Shown piece after piece: positions 1-7,561 of a stretch of 64,000 nt of DNA. Location of the stretch: contig NZ_JAFBBZ010000001.1 in the NCBI RefSeq assembly GCF_016907435.1, positions 3,720,001 to 3,784,000 of the forward strand, read 5' to 3'. How positions within the stretch are numbered: position 1 is the stretch's first letter; each line of letters starts with the position of its first letter. This DNA comes from Nocardioides salarius. Lineage in GTDB: Bacteria > Actinomycetota > Actinomycetes > Propionibacteriales > Nocardioidaceae. The position numbers and the translations under genes are program-made. The notes under the pieces were generated by a model. It had not been told where the DNA came from, made no database searches, and saw only the letters and a program-made list of their open reading frames with translations.

Positions 1-900
1 CTGCCGGTTGTCGTTCACGTCGTCGGCGAAGCGCTCCTCGACCCACGTCGCGGTCGACTCCATCAGCCAGCGGTCCTCGCGGTAGTCGTAGTTGAACTGG
101 ATCGCGTGGAAGAACTCGTGGGCGGCGGTGACGCGCAGCGTGTCCTTGGGCTTGCGGCCGTACTCGGAGCGGGCGAAGTCGTCGTCGAGCACGCAGTAGC
201 CGTTGGCCAGGCGCTTGTTGCCCTTGACGAGGTACTCGGGGGAGCAGTAGCCGTAGAGGCGCTGGCCGCTGAGCTCCTTGAGGTAGACGTCGAACTTGCC
301 GTTGCCGCCGTTCTCCCGCTTCGGCAGGGAGCGGTCGCTGACCGGGGTGCGGTAGCCGAGCCGGCCGGTCTCGAAGTCCCACACCCGCTCCATCACCGCG
401 AGCGTGGTGCGCACCCACGCCTGGCTGGAGGGCTTGTCGGCGCCCTTGGTCACGTAGTGGACGCACACGTGGTCGCCGCAGATCCGCTTCGAGCGGCTGG
501 CGTAGCCCTGGCCGACCGGGTCGGCGTCGCCGTCGGTGGGCCGGGCCAGCAGCGCCTCGCCCAGGTCGCGCTCGTCGTCGGCGAGACGGGGCAGCGCGAC
601 CTGCAGGTCGCGCAGCGCCAGGGTCGCCTCGCGGGCCTCGCCGACGGCCTGTCCCGGGCCGCGCCCCTGCGCGGAGCCGGCCAGGCCGAGCGCCTCGCGG
701 GCGGCGGCGAGCGCCTGCTGCGGGTCGTCGCCCGGGTCGCCCGTCTCACCCGGGCCGGCGGGGAGGGCCGGGACGTCGGAGAGGTCGGGCCCGGGGGTGG
801 AGGCGCCGGCCGTGCTCGTGAGCAGGGCGGCGGCGATGGCGACGGCGAGCGCCGCCGCGGTCGTGCGGCGGCGGGGCGGGGCGGCGGGTCTGCGGCGCAT
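1..900 (-). CDS. MXAN_6640-type putative secreted metalloprotease (3' end missing)
   Basis: Reading right to left from ATG at 900, the frame stays open to the window edge (300 codons), so the C-terminus is missing. Residues 1-30 are an Arg-rich n-region then an Ala-rich hydrophobic stretch ending near TAGAS, a signal peptide. A zinc-protease motif HEFFH lies at about residues 261-265, followed by ESTATWVEE, with a downstream acidic residue as expected of gluzincin-like enzymes. This arrangement matches the MXAN_6640 family of putative metalloproteases; the substrate is unknown. It is probably exported and zinc dependent. TAGGAC lies just upstream of the ATG. Family assignment is from motif and architecture recall, not from a search. 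Confidence 0.75.
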   Translation of the reverse strand, partial: MRRRPAAPPRRRTTAAALAVAIAAALLTSTAGASTPGPDLSDVPALPAGPGETGDPGDDPQQALAAAREALGLAGSAQGRGPGQAVGEAREATLALRDLQVALPRLADDERDLGEALLARPTDGDADPVGQGYASRSKRICGDHVCVHYVTKGADKPSSQAWVRTTLAVMERVWDFETGRLGYRTPVSDRSLPKRENGGNGKFDVYLKELSGQRLYGYCSPEYLVKGNKRLANGYCVLDDDFARSEYGRKPKDTLRVTAAHEFFHAIQFNYDYREDRWLMESTATWVEERFADDVNDNRQ

Positions 901-995
901 CGTGGTCCTAGCGTCGGGGGCCTGCGTCTGGGGCCCGCGGGAGGTCTGGACCACCTTGCACCGCCCCGGCGCCCACGGCCGGCCGGACGCGCCGG

Positions 996-1412
996 TCAGC
1001 CGGTCGCGGAGATCTTCTCGATCAGCGCGGTCGTCGAGATGGCGGGGGTGCGCGGCAGGTAGACGACGTCGCAGATGTCGCGGAACTCGTCGAAGCGGCC
1101 CTCCCAGTCGTCGCCCATCACCAGCACGTCGGCGCCGTGCTCGAGGATGTAGTCGCGCTTGAGCTCGAGGCTCTCCTCCAGGAAGACGGCGTGCACCGGC
1201 TTGAGCGCGGCCACGATCGCCATCCGCTCGCCCTCGCTGAAGACAGGCTCGCGACCCTTCTTGCGCATGTTCAGCTCGTCGGCGGAGACGCCCACCACGA
1301 GCCGGTCGCCGAGGGCCGCGGCGCGCTCGATGACGCGCAGGTGCCCGACGTGGAAGACGTCGAAGGTCCCGAAGGTGATCACGGTGCGGGCCGTGGATGA
1401 GGGTGCCGACAT
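996..1412 (-). CDS. Adenylyl/cytidylyltransferase family protein (TagD/RfaE-like)
   Basis: About 138 residues. The N-terminal TFGTFDVFHVGHL contains the HxGH nucleotide-binding motif of the cytidylyltransferase superfamily, and the C-terminal ISTTALIEKI is the usual ISTT-S/R ending that contacts the phosphate. Glycerol-3-phosphate cytidylyltransferase and the nucleotidyltransferase half of HldE/RfaE have this size and fold, so it probably activates a sugar or polyol phosphate for envelope synthesis; the substrate cannot be told from sequence. ATG at 1412 gives the compact family start; an upstream GTG at 1436 would add eight residues. It diverges from the DUF445 gene. Confidence 0.8.
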   Translation of the reverse strand: MSAPSSTARTVITFGTFDVFHVGHLRVIERAAALGDRLVVGVSADELNMRKKGREPVFSEGERMAIVAALKPVHAVFLEESLELKRDYILEHGADVLVMGDDWEGRFDEFRDICDVVYLPRTPAISTTALIEKISATG

Positions 1413-1459
1413 GCCGCGAAGTCTCGCACCAGACACCCGTGCGCGAGAATCTGGCCTTG

Positions 1460-2731
1460 ATGAGCACCCAGACCGCGGCCCCGGCCCCTCGCACCGACAC
1501 CACGCAGGACGACGTACGCCGTCGCGCGCTGCGCCGCATGCGCAGCGTGGCGCTGGGGCTGCTGCTCCTGGCGGCCGTCGTCTACGCCCTGACCCGTGGC
1601 GCCGACGGCTTCTGGGGGTTCGTCAACGCCGGCGCCGAGGCGTCGATGGTGGGCGCGATCGCCGACTGGTTCGCGGTGACTGCGCTGTTCCGGCACCCCC
1701 TGGGCATCCCGATCCCGCACACGGCGCTGATCCCGCGCCGCAAGGACGACCTGGGCCGCGGCCTGCAGGAGTTCGTCGGCGAGAACTTCCTGCAGGAGGA
1801 CGTCGTGCGCGAGCGCGTCGGCGCCGCCCAGGTCGCGGCCCGGGTCGGCGCCTGGCTCTCCAAGCCCGAGCACTCGCGGCGGGTGGTCGACGAGGTGGCC
1901 GAGGTGGTCGCCACCGGGTTGGCCAAGGTGCGCGACGAGCACGTGCGCAGCCTGGTCGAGGACGCGCTGGTGCCGCGCTTCCGCGAGGAGCCGATCTCGC
2001 CGCTGCTGGGCAACCTGCTGGCCGAGGCGATGCGCGACGACCTGCACCACGGGGTGATCGACCTGGTGCTCGACGAGCTGCACGGGTGGCTGGTCGACAA
2101 CCCCGACACCGTCGCCGAGGTGCTGGGGGAGCGGGCGCCGTGGTGGGCCCCGCAGAGCGTCAACGAGCGGGTCACCTCGCGCATCCACCTCGAGCTGGTG
2201 CGCTGGGTCTCCGACATCCGCGACGACCCGCGCCACCGCGCCCGGGCCGCGCTCGACTCGATGCTGCGCCAGCTCTCGCACGACCTGCTGGAGGACCCCG
2301 GCACCCGCGAGCGGGCCGAGGCGCTCAAGGACCGCCTGCTCGACCAGCCGCAGGTGATCGCGACCGCCATCGCGCTGTGGGACGCCCTGCGCCGGGCCCT
2401 GACCGAGTCGCTCGGCGACCCCCGCGGAGCGGTGCGCGAGCGGCTGCAGACCGAGGTCGACCGGTTCGCCCACCGCCTGGTCACCGAGCCCGACCTGCGC
2501 GCCGGCCTCGACGCCGGCGCCGCCGACGCCGCCGTCTTCGTCGTCGAGCGCTACGGCCAGGAGGTCACTGCCGTCATCACCCACACCATCGAGCGCTGGG
2601 ACGGCCGCGAGGCCGCCGAGCGCATCGAGCTGCACGTGGGCCGCGACCTGCAGTTCATCCGGATCAACGGCACCATCGTCGGCGGGCTGGTCGGCGTGCT
2701 GATCCACACCCTCGACGTGCTGCTGCCCTGA
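1460..2731 (+). CDS. DUF445 family membrane-associated protein
   Basis: 423 residues from ATG 1460. Residues about 30-60 form a hydrophobic segment (VALGLLLLAAVVYAL) followed by the family signature NAGAEASMVGAIADWFAVTALFRHPLGIPIPHTALIPRRKDDLG, part of which is highly typical of DUF445. A long helical central region is followed by a second C-terminal hydrophobic segment (TIVGGLVGVLIHTLDVLL). DUF445 proteins are membrane anchored with a coiled helical body and no proven biochemical role. The start was chosen because upstream in-frame codons would extend into the divergent nucleotidyltransferase promoter. Confidence 0.85.
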   Translation: MSTQTAAPAPRTDTTQDDVRRRALRRMRSVALGLLLLAAVVYALTRGADGFWGFVNAGAEASMVGAIADWFAVTALFRHPLGIPIPHTALIPRRKDDLGRGLQEFVGENFLQEDVVRERVGAAQVAARVGAWLSKPEHSRRVVDEVAEVVATGLAKVRDEHVRSLVEDALVPRFREEPISPLLGNLLAEAMRDDLHHGVIDLVLDELHGWLVDNPDTVAEVLGERAPWWAPQSVNERVTSRIHLELVRWVSDIRDDPRHRARAALDSMLRQLSHDLLEDPGTRERAEALKDRLLDQPQVIATAIALWDALRRALTESLGDPRGAVRERLQTEVDRFAHRLVTEPDLRAGLDAGAADAAVFVVERYGQEVTAVITHTIERWDGREAAERIELHVGRDLQFIRINGTIVGGLVGVLIHTLDVLLP

Positions 2732-2736
2732 CCCGA

Positions 2737-2773
2737 GCCGGCGCGAGTTCCTCGCGAGCCGGCGCGAGTTCCT
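2737..2773. repeat. Tandem 21-bp repeat containing GCCGGCGCGAGTTCCT
   Basis: Two copies of GCCGGCGCGAGTTCCT at 2737-2752 and 2758-2773, period 21 bp, begin six bases after the stop of the DUF445 gene. Near-identical single copies (one C/G change) are at 4210-4225 inside the HNH gene and at 31906-31921. A dispersed 16-mer in four places within 30 kb is unlikely by chance even at high GC. Confidence 0.7.
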
Positions 2774-2812
2774 GCCGAGCGTGACATGCGGGTACGTCGC
2801 TAGGGTCGCCTC

Positions 2813-3112
2813 GTGATCGGCCGTCCTGAGATCGTCTGCATCTGCGGATCGGCGAGGTTCATGACCCAGATGCGCGAGGCGAACCGCGAGCTCACCTTCG
2901 CCGGAGTCATCGTGGTGGCCCCCAGCGAGGCGGACGAGTCGCCGACGTCGGAGCAGAAGGCCGTCCTCGACGCCCTCCACCTGCGCAAGATCGACCTCGC
3001 CGACCGCGTGCTCGTCGTCAATCCCGGCGGGTACGTCGGTGAGTCGACGCGACGGGAGATCGACTACGCCCGAGCCGCGGGCAAGCCGGTCAGCTTCACC
3101 GAACCCGGCTGA
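2813..3112 (+). CDS. Nucleoside 2-deoxyribosyltransferase-like small protein
   Basis: 99 residues. The N-terminus has CICGSARF and the C-terminal half has VVNPGGYVGESTRREIDYA, matching the small Rossmann-like nucleoside 2-deoxyribosyltransferase/DUF4406 superfamily in which GGYIGES-S/T is the nucleotide-contact loop and the following Glu is often catalytic. Activity is not assured, since many relatives are uncharacterised. GTG 2813 is chosen because TAGGGT at 2801-2806 lies six bases upstream, the leaderless-start pattern. It stands alone between the DUF445 gene and a 360-bp gap. Confidence 0.65.
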   Translation: MIGRPEIVCICGSARFMTQMREANRELTFAGVIVVAPSEADESPTSEQKAVLDALHLRKIDLADRVLVVNPGGYVGESTRREIDYARAAGKPVSFTEPG

Positions 3113-3472
3113 CGAGGTGGGGCGCGGGCGTGGGGGAGGGCTGCCACTGGCGGGCGGTGCATCAGCAACCGTTCCGACTGTGGGTTCGGTTGCCAACGCA
3201 CCGATGGGCTCGACCCGGCCAGGCCAGCGGTGGGCCAGCAACCGGGTGCGGGCGACGAGTGGTTGCCAGGTCACCGCTGACCCCTTGCGACCGCTCTCCG
3301 ACGGCCGGGTGCTGCTCGCGGAGCTGCCGTTGAGCCGACGGGCCTCCGAGGTGGGGTAGCGGGTCGAGGAGTGTGGGCGGCGCGGCCAGGAAGGGCGTGG
3401 GCGGCCCTGACGGCTCCGAACTGGTCCTTTCGAACCCTTGCGCTCGAACACCTGTTCGAGTAAAGTGTAGTC
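3113..3472. other. Intergenic stretch, promoter only
   Basis: The 360 bases hold no credible gene. The left 300 bases show two near repeats of an AACCG/TTGCCA-type phrase but no hairpin or coding pattern I trust. The last 45 bases contain the SOS-box promoter of the downstream HNH gene. Confidence 0.6.
3444..3466 (+). promoter_or_regulatory. LexA SOS box plus leaderless -10 of the DUF222/HNH gene
   Basis: TCGAACACCTGTTCGA at 3444-3459 is a perfect TCGAAC-N4-GTTCGA palindrome, the actinobacterial LexA operator. TAAAGT at 3461-3466 is a -10 box six bases before ATG 3473. A further half-site TCGAAC is at 3430-3435. LexA bound here would cover the promoter, so the gene should be DNA-damage inducible. 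Mycobacterial 13E12/DUF222 genes are known to carry SOS boxes. Confidence 0.85.
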
Positions 3473-4840
3473 ATGGCAGTCGCTCCCGCACCCGGTCTCG
3501 ACCCGGCCGACCTCTCCGAGGTCGAGCTGGTCGAGGCGCTGCGCGCGGCCGAGGAGGAGAAGTGCCGGCTCGACGCGCTGCAGGTCGAGCTGACGGCGCG
3601 ACTCGACGAGGTCGTACGCCGCCGCCACGCCGCCGCCGGTGTGCGCGCGGAGAAGCAGGGCGCCGGTGTGGCCTCGCAGGTCGCCCTGGCCCGGCGCGAG
3701 TCGCCGAACCGGGGCGCCCGCCACCTCGGGCTGGCGAAGATCCTGGTGGCCGAGCTGCCGCACACCCTGGCCGCGATGCGGGCCGGGTGGTGCACCGAGT
3801 GGCGCGCCACCCTCGTCGCGCGTGAGACCGCCTGCCTGTCCCTGGCGGACCGCCGCCGGGTCGACGCGGAGCTGATGGCCGACCCCGCCACCACCGACGG
3901 CTGGGGCGACCAGCGGTTGGTCGCCGCGGCGCGGGCCCGGGCCTACGAGCTCGACCCGCACGCCGCCCTGAAGCGCTCGCGCAAGGCCGAGGGCGAGCGG
4001 CACGTCTCGCTGCGGCCCGCCCCCGACACGATGACCTGGTTGACCGCGCTGCTCCCGGTCGCCCAGGGAGTCTCGGTCTACGCCGCGCTGACCCGGACCG
4101 CCGACCAGGCCCGTGCCGCTGGTGACGAGCGCGGCCGCGGCCAGGTGATGGCCGACGCCCTCGTCGCCTCCCTGACCACCCCGGCCGCCACCAGCTCAGA
4201 GTCCGCCGAGCCGGCGCCAGTTCCTGGCCCGGCCCCCGCGTCGGTGCCGGTGGCGGTCAACCTGACCGTCTCGGACGCGACCCTGTTCGGCGGCGGTCAC
4301 GCCCCGGGCTGGATCGCCGGGTACGGCCCGGTGCCGGCCGGGTACGCACGCGACCTGGTCGCCACCGCCCTCGAGCAGGCACAGGCAACGCTGCGGCGGC
4401 TCTACACCACCAGCACCGGTGCCCTGGTCGCGATGGACTCCCGCTCCCGCACCTTCCCCGCCGCGCTGGGACTGTTCATCGACCTGCGCGACCGGTCGTG
4501 CCGCACCCCGTGGTGCGACGCCCCCATCCGCCACCATGACCACGTCGTCCCCGACCACGCCGGCGGCCCCACCGGCGCCCCCAACGGGCAGGGCCTGTGC
4601 GAGGCCTGCAACCAGGCCAAGGAAGCACCCGGCTTCACCGCCACCGTCCACGACGGCCTCGTGACCACGACGACCCCCACCGGCCACCAGGTCCGCTCCA
4701 GGGCACCCGCCCTGCCACCCGGCGACCCACCGCCCCAGCCACCCCAGCAACCCCGGCAATCCCAGGGGCTGGGCCCCGTGGTCCACCTCTACCGCCACCA
4801 CCTCCAGGTCGTCCTCGCCGACGACTTCCAGGCGGCCTGA
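3473..4840 (+). CDS. DUF222 / 13E12-repeat family HNH endonuclease-like protein
   Basis: 455 residues. The N-terminal two thirds are an Ala/Arg-rich helical DUF222 region; near residues 345-385 is the HNH module with CRTPWCDAPIRHHDHVVPDH and CEACNQAKEAPGF, giving the His-Asn-His-type and zinc-ligand Cys pattern. The final 60 residues are Pro-rich and low complexity. These proteins are numerous in Actinobacteria and are suspected to act on DNA; their role is not settled. The gene sits directly behind a LexA box and starts leaderless at ATG 3473. One copy of a dispersed 16-mer repeat (4210-4225) lies within the linker. Confidence 0.85.
   Translation: MAVAPAPGLDPADLSEVELVEALRAAEEEKCRLDALQVELTARLDEVVRRRHAAAGVRAEKQGAGVASQVALARRESPNRGARHLGLAKILVAELPHTLAAMRAGWCTEWRATLVARETACLSLADRRRVDAELMADPATTDGWGDQRLVAAARARAYELDPHAALKRSRKAEGERHVSLRPAPDTMTWLTALLPVAQGVSVYAALTRTADQARAAGDERGRGQVMADALVASLTTPAATSSESAEPAPVPGPAPASVPVAVNLTVSDATLFGGGHAPGWIAGYGPVPAGYARDLVATALEQAQATLRRLYTTSTGALVAMDSRSRTFPAALGLFIDLRDRSCRTPWCDAPIRHHDHVVPDHAGGPTGAPNGQGLCEACNQAKEAPGFTATVHDGLVTTTTPTGHQVRSRAPALPPGDPPPQPPQQPRQSQGLGPVVHLYRHHLQVVLADDFQAA
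4210..4225. repeat. Dispersed 16-mer copy
   Basis: GCCGGCGCCAGTTCCT, one base different from the tandem copies at 2737-2773 and identical to the copy at 31906-31921. Here it is translated as part of the Pro/Ala linker of the HNH protein. Confidence 0.6.
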
Positions 4841-4875
4841 GGCGCGCGCCGTCGCGCGAGTGGTTGACTGGGGGA

Positions 4876-5136
4876 GTGCCTGAACCAGTGGAGCCCTTCG
4901 ACGTCCCCGTCCGCGAGGAGTCCGTCATCCGGCTGGGCCAGTTCCTCAAGCTGGCCAACCTGATCGAGTCGGGCTCGCAGGCCAAGGAGGTCGTCGCCTC
5001 CGGCGAGGTGCTGGTCAACGGCGAGGTCGAGACCCGCCGCGGTCGCCAGCTCACGATGGGTGACGTGGTGCGGATCGGACCGCAGGCGGCGCGCGTCGCC
5101 GACGAGGCGACGTACGACGACGGGCTGCCCTGGTAG
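4876..5136 (+). CDS. S4-domain RNA-binding protein (YbcJ/RlbA-like)
   Basis: 86 residues from GTG 4876. RLGQFLKLANLIESGSQAK and VLVNGEVETRRGRQL form the S4 alpha-L fold (residues about 18-65) used for structured-RNA binding; the protein contains nothing else but a short acidic tail ending DDGLPW. Stand-alone S4 proteins of this size are thought to act in ribosome or tRNA quality control, with no enzymatic activity. It is convergent with the flavoprotein gene at 5147, with only ten bases between stops. Confidence 0.8.
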   Translation: MPEPVEPFDVPVREESVIRLGQFLKLANLIESGSQAKEVVASGEVLVNGEVETRRGRQLTMGDVVRIGPQAARVADEATYDDGLPW

Positions 5137-5146
5137 CGGCCGGGAC

Positions 5147-6310
5147 TCAGCCCCCCACCAGTGCCTCCGGGCCCAGGTCGCGGTGGCTGGCGTAGCCGGC
5201 GTTGCCCAGCGTCAGGTCGAGCTCGGCCAGCAGGCAGCGCAGCACGTGCTCGACACCAGGTTGCCCGCCCAGGGCCAGGCCGTAGAGGTAGGGCCGGCCC
5301 AGCAGCACCGCCTCGGCGCCCAGCGCCAGGGCCTTGAACACGTCGGGGCCCGAGCGCACGCCCGAGTCGAAGAGCACGCACAGGTCGTCCCCGACGGCCT
5401 CGGCGATGCCGGGCAGCACGTCGAGCGAGGCCACCGCACCGTCGACCTGGCGGCCGCCGTGGTTGGAGACCACGATGCCCTCGACGCCGTGGTCGCGGGC
5501 CAGCCGCGCGTCGTCGACGTGCTGGACGCCCTTGAGCACGATCGGGCCGGGCCAGCGCTCGCGCAGCCACGGCAGCTGGTCCCAGCTCAGGCCGGGGTTG
5601 GGGAAGACGCCGGCGAACGCGATGCCGGCGCCGACCGGGTCCTCGTCGGCCGGCTTCTCGAGGCGGGCGTTGAAGACCGGGTCGGTGGTGTAGGAGGCGA
5701 TGCCCTGGTTGGCCAGGAACGGCAGGTAGCCGCGGTCGAGGTCCTGGGGGCGCCAGCCCAGCATCGTGGTGTCGAGGGTGACGACGAGGTGGGTGTAGCC
5801 GGAGGCCTGGGCCCGCGCCAGGAAGCTCTCGCAGAGCTCGGGGTCGGAGGGCCAGTAGAGCTGGTACCACCGGGCGCCGTCGCCGGAGGCCTCGGCGACC
5901 TGCTCGATCGAGTGGTCGGCCTGCGTGGACTGCACGAACGGCAGCCCCATCGCGGTCGCCGCGCGGGCGCTGGCCAGCTCGCCGTCGGGGTGGGCGAGGG
6001 TCTGCACCCCCACCGGCCCCAGCAGCACCGGGGCGGCCATCGCGGTGCCGAGCACCTCGGTGGACAGCTCGCGTGTGGCGTGGTCGCGCAGCATCCGCGG
6101 CACGATCCGCCAGCGCTCGAAGGCGGCGACGTTGGCGCGCGCCGTCGAGCCCCCGCCCGCGCTCGGCACGATGTAGCCGAGCGGGGCGGGGTCGAGCACC
6201 TGGGCCGCAGCGGTCTCCAGCGATGCCAGGTCGGTGGTGATCGCCGGCGTGGTGCCGCCGATCATCCCGTCGACGTAGATCGAGATCTGGTGGTCTCCGA
6301 AGTGGCCCAT
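5147..6310 (-). CDS. FMN-dependent alpha-hydroxy-acid oxidase (lactate 2-monooxygenase-like)
   Basis: 387 residues, full length for the family. The FMN/substrate motif VVSNHGGRQVDG near residue 280 carries the catalytic His and substrate-binding Arg, FDSGVRSG and LGRPYLYGLA form the phosphate-binding end of the TIM barrel, and QLYWPSD is the Tyr-containing segment. The N-terminal HFGDHQISIYVDGM stretch and overall length resemble lactate 2-monooxygenase and related oxidases rather than mandelate dehydrogenase. It should oxidise a 2-hydroxy acid in the cytosol, with O2 as acceptor; the substrate is inferred. It lies upstream of the FKBP gene on the other side of a 26-bp gap. Confidence 0.85.
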   Translation of the reverse strand: MGHFGDHQISIYVDGMIGGTTPAITTDLASLETAAAQVLDPAPLGYIVPSAGGGSTARANVAAFERWRIVPRMLRDHATRELSTEVLGTAMAAPVLLGPVGVQTLAHPDGELASARAATAMGLPFVQSTQADHSIEQVAEASGDGARWYQLYWPSDPELCESFLARAQASGYTHLVVTLDTTMLGWRPQDLDRGYLPFLANQGIASYTTDPVFNARLEKPADEDPVGAGIAFAGVFPNPGLSWDQLPWLRERWPGPIVLKGVQHVDDARLARDHGVEGIVVSNHGGRQVDGAVASLDVLPGIAEAVGDDLCVLFDSGVRSGPDVFKALALGAEAVLLGRPYLYGLALGGQPGVEHVLRCLLAELDLTLGNAGYASHRDLGPEALVGG

Positions 6311-6336
6311 GTGCTCGAGGGGTGCTCAGCCGGTGC

Positions 6337-6705
6337 TCAGGAGACGCCGAGCAGGTCGACGACGAAGATCAGCGTCTCGCCGGGCTTGATGACCCCGCCG
6401 GCGCCGCGGTCGCCGTAGCCCAGGTGCGGCGGGATCACGAGCTTGCGGCGGCCGCCGACCTTCATGCCCTGCACGCCCTGGTCCCAGCCGCTGATGACCT
6501 GGCCGATGCCGAGGCGGAACTGCAGCGGGGTGCCGCGGTTGTACGACGCGTCGAACTCCTCGCCGGTGGAGTGGGCCACGCCCACGTAGTGCACCGACAC
6601 GGTCTGGCCGGAGGAGGCCTCGGCGCCGTCGCCGACGGTGACGTCGGTGACCACGAGGTCGGCGGGCGGGTCGAAGTCGGGGAAGTCGATCTCAGGCTTG
6701 TCCAT
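6337..6705 (-). CDS. FKBP-type peptidyl-prolyl isomerase
   Basis: 122 residues, a single FKBP domain with VSVHYVG, FDASYNRGTPLQF, VISGWDQGVQGMKVGGRRKL and GYGDRGAG, the complete set of active-site loops. No signal peptide, so cytosolic. It catalyses cis-trans prolyl isomerisation during folding. TAGGGT at 6718-6713 (minus strand) lies seven bases before the ATG, giving a leaderless promoter in the gap shared with lepB. Confidence 0.92.
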   Translation of the reverse strand: MDKPEIDFPDFDPPADLVVTDVTVGDGAEASSGQTVSVHYVGVAHSTGEEFDASYNRGTPLQFRLGIGQVISGWDQGVQGMKVGGRRKLVIPPHLGYGDRGAGGVIKPGETLIFVVDLLGVS

Positions 6706-6778
6706 GGGTCAGACCCTAGTGCCCGGCGGGTAGGGTCTGCCGCGACCGGTGGGGTGCCGGCGCAGTGAAGGAGGGCAC

Positions 6779-7561
6779 GTGCCGGACGAAGCGTCAGCCG
6801 CCGACAGGGCAGGCAAGCGCCACTCGATGCCGTTGTGGCAGGAGTCGCTGCTGCTGATGGGGCTGGCGGTCGTGCTCGCGCTGGTGGTCAAGACCTTCCT
6901 GGTGCAGGCCTTCTACATCCCCTCGGGGTCGATGGAGCCCGGCCTGGAGGTCAACGACCGCATCCTGGTGCAGAAGGTCTCCTACTGGACCGGTGAGCCG
7001 CAGCGCGGCGACGTCGTCGTCTTCGAGGACCCCGGCAGCTGGTTGAGCCCCGCCGAGTCGGCCGGTCCCACCGGTGCCGTGGCCAGCACGCTGAGCCGGA
7101 TCGGGCTCTACCCCGCCGGCGGCCACCTGGTGAAGCGCGTCATCGGCGTCGCCGGCGACACCATCACCTGCTGCGACGACCAGGGCCGGCTGCTGGTCAA
7201 CGGGGAGCCGCTCGACTCCAGCGTCTTCACCCGCAACGACCGCGACTGCGACGGCCCGATGATCGCCTCGTGCGAGTGGTCGGCCGGCCCGGTGCCGGAG
7301 GGCTCGGTCTTCGTGATGGGCGACCACCGCGACGACTCCGCCGACTCCAGCTTCCACCTGCGCTGCGACGTCTCCGAGGAGCGCGACCGCCGCCGGGAGG
7401 AGGGGGCCGAGGCCGACGCCGACGCCGAGGCAGGCAGCTGCGACGCCACCGACGCCTACGTGGCCACCGACCTCGTGGTCGGCAAGGTGTTCGCCCGGGT
7501 CTGGCCCGCCAGCAGGTTCTCGCTGCTCGACAAGCCCGACGCCTTCGACGCGCTCGACTGA
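6779..7561 (+). CDS. lepB: Signal peptidase I
   Basis: 260 residues. A membrane anchor at about 20-40 (LLLMGLAVVLALVVKTFLV) precedes the catalytic box PSGSMEPGL (nucleophile Ser) and the general-base box VKRVIGVAGD (Lys); VMGDHRDDSADS is the conserved box E. The cytosolic enzyme face is N-terminal and the catalytic domain is extracytoplasmic. An acidic, low-complexity insertion follows box E (about 205-230) and carries Cys residues. GTG 6779 is preferred because GAAGGAGG lies six bases upstream. The 3' end overlaps the convergent MFS gene by 106 bases. Confidence 0.9.
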   Translation: MPDEASAADRAGKRHSMPLWQESLLLMGLAVVLALVVKTFLVQAFYIPSGSMEPGLEVNDRILVQKVSYWTGEPQRGDVVVFEDPGSWLSPAESAGPTGAVASTLSRIGLYPAGGHLVKRVIGVAGDTITCCDDQGRLLVNGEPLDSSVFTRNDRDCDGPMIASCEWSAGPVPEGSVFVMGDHRDDSADSSFHLRCDVSEERDRRREEGAEADADAEAGSCDATDAYVATDLVVGKVFARVWPASRFSLLDKPDAFDALD

